In this document: piece after piece, positions 7,561 through 10,862 of the stretch
Numbering within the stretch: position 1 is the first letter of the stretch
How the letters are laid out: each line of letters opens with the position of its first letter
DNA from: an uncultured Saprospiraceae bacterium
GTDB lineage: Bacteria > Bacteroidota > Bacteroidia > Chitinophagales > Saprospiraceae
Assembly: GCA_937967535.1 (NCBI GenBank)
Contig: CALCMV010000178.1
Coordinates: 1-10,862 of the forward strand
Length of the DNA: 10,862 bases
Reading direction: 5' to 3'
Program-made: the position numbers and the translations under genes
The notes under the pieces: model-generated
What the model was told of the DNA's origin: nothing
Database searches by the model: none
The model's input: only the letters and a program-made list of their open reading frames with translations

Positions 7561-8661
7561 TTATGCTTGTTCGATAATGACGCGAAAGCCGTTTTCGTTA
7601 GCCTCTGCGATGAGTTGATTAAGGAAATTAATTTGAGATGTTTTCAAATCATGTATTTCACACCAAGATACAAGTTTCAGTTTGTTTCTACTTGAATCAT
7701 AATGACTTTTAATTTTCGTTGAGGTCAATTTTAAAATCGGCTGTACTTCGACAGCTTTTTTGTCCACATAAATATCCTCTAAATTAGTGTACAAAATCAT
7801 TTTTATCAAACCGTCTTTGATGTCTCCTTTACTCGGTAAAATCGTGGATTTACTATGTTTGGCTTCGATGAGTTGAAGGGTATTTTTTGATTTTTTGACC
7901 TCATCTACTGTGAAATAATATAGTCCACCGAGATAGTTTTTAATGGTAATTTTGGCTTTAGAAGAAGTACTTAACGCTTCTTTGGGCTGTGTGGTGACAA
8001 ACTCTCTATTTTGTGCTTCCTGCGCTTTTGTACGCGAGAATTTCATAAATTCATCGATTCCGGTTTGAACCCGAATTAAAAAATTGTCAATGCCCTGTTC
8101 ACTCTTCAATTCGACACCTGTTTTCTTGGCAATTTTAGCATAGTTTGTCTTGACCTTTTTTACAATTTCTTCTAAATTTTTTGCTTGTTTCAAATTCCAA
8201 TGTAAGGCAGAACTATGATAGTTTGGAATTTCTTTTATTTTTTGGATAATGTACTGATTATCAAATTTTTGATTAGTGATTTTCGCCTTTCCTTTTGTGG
8301 TAATTCGCTTATCCGCATCGCTGTAATATGCAAGAATTACATAGACATCCAACAAACTCATCAAGGCAATTGTATCCCATTGAATGAAATCCCTGTCACC
8401 CGTTTTTCCTTCGTCTTTTACAACGGGAATAATCGTAATTTTCTTGGTCGCAGATAAAGTGTTATAAACTCTTTCATAGGGATAAGAACGAGTACGTTTT
8501 GGGGAAACCCATTTGCTGACAGCGAGCTTGTTTTTATCGAATTTTAATAGAAAATTAGAGGGTGCAGCATTTATATCGAAGCTTTCCATACTGATTTCCT
8601 TTAATTCAGTATGAAGTGTATTTCTATACTCTATCCCCTTTATGACGGCTTTGATATTCAT
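7561..8661 (-). CDS. Candidate type II restriction endonuclease (PD-(D/E)XK)
   Basis: I do not recognise this 366-residue protein by name. Two things suggest a restriction endonuclease. First, it lies 12 bp upstream of a solitary adenine methyltransferase on the same strand, the classic type II arrangement. Second, residues 245-295 look like a PD-(D/E)XK core: beta strand LYYFTVDE with Asp253, then LQLIEAK with Glu266 and Lys268 (spacing 13), followed by a helix (GDIKDGLIKMILYTNL) as is usual after the EXK strand. The N-terminal half holds a distinct block GDRDFIQWDT (88-97) followed by a hydrophobic strand pair that might bind DNA or help folding. There is no signal peptide or membrane segment. 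The protein is Lys-rich and the gene AT-rich, fitting horizontal transfer. The ATG at 8661 lies only 5 nt after a TAnnTTTG box, so the mRNA may be almost leaderless. Confidence is high in the gene and moderate in the role. Confidence 0.65.
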   Translation of the reverse strand: MNIKAVIKGIEYRNTLHTELKEISMESFDINAAPSNFLLKFDKNKLAVSKWVSPKRTRSYPYERVYNTLSATKKITIIPVVKDEGKTGDRDFIQWDTIALMSLLDVYVILAYYSDADKRITTKGKAKITNQKFDNQYIIQKIKEIPNYHSSALHWNLKQAKNLEEIVKKVKTNYAKIAKKTGVELKSEQGIDNFLIRVQTGIDEFMKFSRTKAQEAQNREFVTTQPKEALSTSSKAKITIKNYLGGLYYFTVDEVKKSKNTLQLIEAKHSKSTILPSKGDIKDGLIKMILYTNLEDIYVDKKAVEVQPILKLTSTKIKSHYDSSRNKLKLVSWCEIHDLKTSQINFLNQLIAEANENGFRVIIEQA

Positions 8662-8666
8662 TAGGG

Positions 8667-8674
8667 CAAAAATA
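8667..8674 (-). promoter_or_regulatory. Candidate -7 box for the restriction-modification operon
   Basis: TATTTTTG on the minus strand, 5 nt before the ATG at 8661. With the usual distance from -7 box to start site, transcription would begin at or next to the start codon. The surrounding bases are shared with the box in front of the helicase gene. Confidence 0.5.
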
Positions 8675-8689
8675 ACAATTTATTACTGA

Positions 8690-8750
8690 CGTAAAACGAT
8701 TTTGTAAATCGTTCCTTTTATAGCGTGACGATTTACAAAATCGTTTTACG
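8690..8750. repeat. Double-hairpin intergenic repeat, copy 4
   Basis: This is the most symmetrical copy: arms 8690-8712 and 8728-8750 are perfect 23-bp inverses around a 15-nt spacer. Each arm contains the stem ACGATTT / AAATCGT around a 3-nt loop. The right arm ends 2 nt from the TAA of the PrpF-family gene and the left arm lies 15 nt upstream of the -7 box of the endonuclease gene. Confidence 0.88.
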
Positions 8751-8752
8751 TT

Positions 8753-9817
8753 TTAATAATAAACAAACCCATCCATAATCTTCCTCGCCGTCCGCAGCGT
8801 ACCTGCTTTTACGACTTTAAACTCGGCACTCTCGGTGTCCACCTCAATTTCAACGGGAATAAAACCGGAAGGATGTTCGATTAAAATACGCTCGGTGGCA
8901 GCATCGGTGACTTGGGCAATATCGGCGACTATTGTGCCTTTACATTTACTCGCTGCCGCTATGCAAATCGCGCCCGTAACTGCATGTGAAGGATGCAGAG
9001 TTTTAGGCGTAAGATAGCGCGAGGTAATCGCACCACCTTCACGCGGAGGCGCGAGGATGCCGATTTTTGGTAGGACTTTATCGGAGACATCGCCGAGTCC
9101 GGCGAGTAGTCCGGCTTGGCGGCGGGTGCTTTCGATGCGCTGCATAAAGTTTTTATTATCAGCGAAAAAGACAGCGTCTTCATAGCCCGTCAAGCCCAAA
9201 TCAGTGGCTTTTACGAGCATCATCAAATTGCCAATATCAATGATTGTCACCTCTACACCATCAATGTTGTCGCGGATATTTCCGGTGGGAAATAATTTGC
9301 CTGTGGCACCGCCTTCGATGTTCGAGAAGTTCATTAGAATGGGCGAACCTGTTCCCGGCACACCATCAATCTGGAAATCACCATTTGTATAATTGACTTC
9401 GCTATTGGGCGTTTGTGCAATGACTTCTATCGTAGAATCGGTGTTGAAATTATACACGCGCACACTCGTCTGCGGATGCGTGGCTTTGACCCAACCTTGC
9501 TCAATCGCGAATGGTCCTACGCCTGCTATCATATTGCCGCAAGTGGGCGTAGTATCAACTATCGGTTGGTCAATGACGACTTGTGCAAAGAGATAATCTA
9601 CATCAATGCCCTTGCGTTCAGAGGGCTGCAATAACACCACCTTGCTCGTCACGAAGGTCGCACCGCCCAAGCCGTCAATTTGCTTTTTGTCGGGCGAACC
9701 CATTATTTTGAGTAAGACCTTGTCGCGCTCGGCGGTGTCTTTGGGTAAGTCGCGCAGGTCAATGTATGGTCCGCGTGAGGTGCCGGAACGCATGAAGGTG
9801 CATGGTATTTTTTGCAT
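8753..9817 (-). CDS. PrpF-family isomerase (2-methylaconitate isomerase / oxalomesaconate tautomerase-like)
   Basis: This 354-residue cytosolic protein of the PrpF family (diaminopimelate-epimerase fold) should shift a double bond or cis/trans geometry in a tricarboxylic or dicarboxylic acid. Seen in the sequence: the family N-terminus CTFMRSGTSRGPY (6-18), GGATFVTSKV (51-60) with Lys59 at the place of the lysine implicated in catalysis in PrpF, PTCGNM (91-96) with the conserved Cys93, and HPSHAVTGAIC (275-285). Length and motif order fit a complete enzyme. In many bacteria prpF lies with acnD and prpC of the methylcitrate cycle, and GalD-type homologues lie with gallate degradation genes; neither partner set is here, so the substrate stays open. 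It is the first minus-strand gene after the long intergenic region. A TAAATTTG box at 9896-9903 is a possible promoter. No Shine-Dalgarno sequence. Confidence 0.9.
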   Translation of the reverse strand: MQKIPCTFMRSGTSRGPYIDLRDLPKDTAERDKVLLKIMGSPDKKQIDGLGGATFVTSKVVLLQPSERKGIDVDYLFAQVVIDQPIVDTTPTCGNMIAGVGPFAIEQGWVKATHPQTSVRVYNFNTDSTIEVIAQTPNSEVNYTNGDFQIDGVPGTGSPILMNFSNIEGGATGKLFPTGNIRDNIDGVEVTIIDIGNLMMLVKATDLGLTGYEDAVFFADNKNFMQRIESTRRQAGLLAGLGDVSDKVLPKIGILAPPREGGAITSRYLTPKTLHPSHAVTGAICIAAASKCKGTIVADIAQVTDAATERILIEHPSGFIPVEIEVDTESAEFKVVKAGTLRTARKIMDGFVYY

Positions 9818-9895
9818 GAATTTAATTTTATGGTGATACCCAACTATTTACTTTACCAAGATAAACAGCTACTTTCATTTTGTGTTTTTATTCCA

Positions 9896-9903
9896 CAAAT
9901 TTA
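9896..9903 (-). promoter_or_regulatory. Possible -7 box for the PrpF-family gene
   Basis: TAAATTTG on the minus strand matches TAnnTTTG, 78 nt upstream of the ATG at 9817. No clear -33 element is visible and the region is AT-rich, so a chance match is quite possible. Confidence 0.25.
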
Positions 9904-10130
9904 TCATACATTTCTTATTAATAGAACGAATCAACTGTAAAATGTAATTTTTTTATGGTATTCAAAAATACGCTTTTTAATAACTTAAATTACTGTAAAT
10001 CAAACTATTAAATAGTATTTTACCATCTTTAAAACTCCTTTTTTCTCAAAATATAATTTGACATAACAAAAATATGTGCTTAAATTGGGGGTTTGATAAC
10101 CACATCTTACAAGGCTTCTTCTTTAATAAA

Positions 10131-10502
10131 GCGCAAACATTATACTGTGAACGGTATAAATTTCGGAAAACTGTAATGACTGCTTTACAGGCTGACCGCG
10201 AACTCGTAAAGGCGATTTTAATCGCCAAGTGTGGCGTAATTTATATTTACAATTGACTAAAAATAAGAATTTTACAAATTAAACTTATTACTTACGTGGC
10301 GAATAAATTCGCCTTTACGGTATTCGCGGTCAGCCTGTTTAGCTATCAAGTGAAATAAAAATAAATTTATAAATAATTGTTTTTAAAGTTTTTATAAATA
10401 AAAATAACAATATACTTGACAGCTAAAGCAGTCATTACGGGTTCATTCGGAAAACTGATATTTTCCGAAATTTACTCCGTTCACAGTATAATATGCTGCG
10501 TT
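10131..10502. repeat. Large nested inverted repeat, MITE-like
   Basis: Two head-to-head copies of a unit of about 110 bp lie at 10131-10243 and, inverted and enlarged, at 10287-10502. Blocks match in order: CATTATACTGTGAACGG with its inverse near 10480-10495; GTAATGACTGCTTTA (10173-10187) with 10424-10438; CAGGCTGACCGCGAA (10188-10202) with 10323-10337; and CGTAAAGGCGA with its inverse at 10308-10319. Each copy has a hairpin: GGCGATTTTAATCGCC (10211-10226) and GGCGAATAAATTCGCC (10298-10313). The second copy has two extra palindromic segments, at 10338-10427 and 10446-10469. No transposase gene is visible. The right end lies 24 bp before the start codon at 10527. Confidence 0.8.
10338..10427. 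repeat. 90-bp AT-rich segment with 13-bp terminal inverted repeats
   Basis: TTTAGCTATCAAG (10338-10350) and CTTGACAGCTAAA (10415-10427) are inverted copies with one mismatch, flanking an interior made almost wholly of A and T. The shorter copy of the large repeat lacks it: there TGCTTTA joins CAGGCTG directly (10181-10194). It therefore looks like an insertion into one copy or a precise loss from the other. I cannot define a clean target duplication. Confidence 0.6.
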
Positions 10503-10526
10503 TACATTCAATTTTAACCAAAACAC

Positions 10527-10862
10527 ATGAAAGAAAGAATCATTCTGGTATCATTGCTACTTGCAGTATCGGTATTTTCTCATGCCCAACAAAGCGATAA
10601 ATGGGTATTCGGTGCAACGATATTCAATACAGGTTCGATACTACCAGCCGGGATTATCAGCACACCGATACATCCGGGATTTACAGTGGGCGCAGAATAT
10701 CGCTATAATGAAAATGACCGCCACGAAATCTTCCAAACCGCACAATTGGGTTACTTTTTTCACCGCCACGCACAACATGGTATCCAATTGTATAGCGAGT
10801 TTGGTTATCGTTTTTGGTGGCAAAATGGCATCCATTTACACGCGAAACTCGGTCCGGGCTAT
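10527..10862 (+). CDS. Exported beta-rich protein, probably outer membrane (partial)
   Basis: The first 112 residues are visible and the gene continues past the window. The ATG is followed by Lys and Arg, a hydrophobic run (IILVSLLLAVSVF) and SHA-QQ, a good signal peptidase I site after residue 20, so the protein is exported. The mature part has alternating hydrophobic and polar strands rich in aromatic residues (FTVGAEYRYNEND, TAQLGYFFHR, GIQLYSEFGYRFWW, GIHLHAKLGPGY), separated by short turns. This is the pattern of small outer-membrane beta barrels in Bacteroidota. No specific family can be named from this part. It is the only plus-strand gene here and starts 24 bp after the large inverted repeat, so that repeat probably contains or displaces its promoter. 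No Shine-Dalgarno sequence; the upstream bases are AT-rich. Confidence 0.8.
   Translation, partial: MKERIILVSLLLAVSVFSHAQQSDKWVFGATIFNTGSILPAGIISTPIHPGFTVGAEYRYNENDRHEIFQTAQLGYFFHRHAQHGIQLYSEFGYRFWWQNGIHLHAKLGPGY

Larger units (their letters stand above)
9818..10526. other. Gene-free region between divergent genes
   Basis: About 700 bp separate the PrpF-family gene from the exported protein gene on the opposite strand. The left part (9818-10130) is AT-rich with no convincing reading frame or repeat, only a possible promoter for the PrpF gene. The right part is taken up by the large nested inverted repeat described separately. Confidence 0.7.

Noticed and set aside
2934..8661. SNF2 helicase plus adenine methyltransferase as a DISARM-like defence system
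   Set aside because: No drmA, drmB or drmC counterparts are present; the SWIM-SNF2 type is widespread outside defence loci, and 232 bp of repeats separate the helicase from the methyltransferase.
1081..8750. CRISPR array
   Set aside because: The repeats are inverted pairs lying between genes kilobases apart, with no regular spacers and no cas genes.
10074..10256. Plus-strand reading frame of 60 codons in the intergenic region
   Set aside because: Most of it translates the arm of the large inverted repeat, including the hairpin; there is no domain and no sign of coding constraint.
10487..10492. TATAAT as a promoter for the exported protein gene
   Set aside because: It is part of the inverted repeat, has no TTGACA at the right distance, and sigma-70 style boxes are not the norm in Bacteroidota.

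Overview
The window looks like chromosomal DNA of a Bacteroidota species, probably an environmental Saprospiria/Cytophagia-type lineage. No start codon has a Shine-Dalgarno sequence in front of it. Several starts are preceded by TAnnTTTG boxes, the -7 element known from this phylum. The proteins present are also typical of it: a SWIM-type SNF2 helicase, a SEC-C/DUF1186 protein and a small exported beta-rich protein. G+C is moderate, roughly 40% by eye. The genus cannot be named from the sequence.

Layout from left to right. Six genes lie on the minus strand: a D-2-hydroxyacid dehydrogenase-like protein (49-1062), a TPR/DUF1186/SEC-C protein (1148-2836), a 1172-residue SWIM-SNF2 helicase (2934-6452), a D12-class adenine DNA methyltransferase starting with TTG (6685-7548), a candidate PD-(D/E)XK restriction endonuclease 12 bp upstream of it (7561-8661), and a PrpF-family isomerase (8753-9817). 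After about 700 bp without a gene, a plus-strand exported protein begins at 10527 and runs off the window. The only convincing operon is endonuclease plus methyltransferase, a likely type II restriction-modification unit. The other genes look like separate, functionally unrelated transcription units.

The most unusual content lies between the genes. A repeat made of two inverted arms, each arm itself a hairpin, sits at 1081-1142, 2872-2932 and 8690-8750, with a single arm at 6660-6682. Each copy begins 1-5 nt after the stop codon of a minus-strand gene. The dehydrogenase stop is followed directly by a different hairpin that shares the same CGTAA base. The tight endonuclease-methyltransferase junction has none. 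The repeats therefore mark the ends of transcription units, and at two loci their far edge also forms a TAnnTTTG box for the next gene.

Three other non-coding structures stand out: a GC-rich foldable element just upstream of the helicase start (6461-6555), a near-perfect 70-bp palindrome (6587-6656), and a 370-bp nested inverted repeat (10131-10502) just upstream of the exported protein.

Reading the whole window base by base I found no GATC at all, where roughly 40 would be expected by chance, and only one GGCC. The GATC absence is the strongest compositional signal here. It may reflect past or present restriction pressure, although the methyltransferase does not show the target-recognition signature of GATC-specific Dam enzymes.
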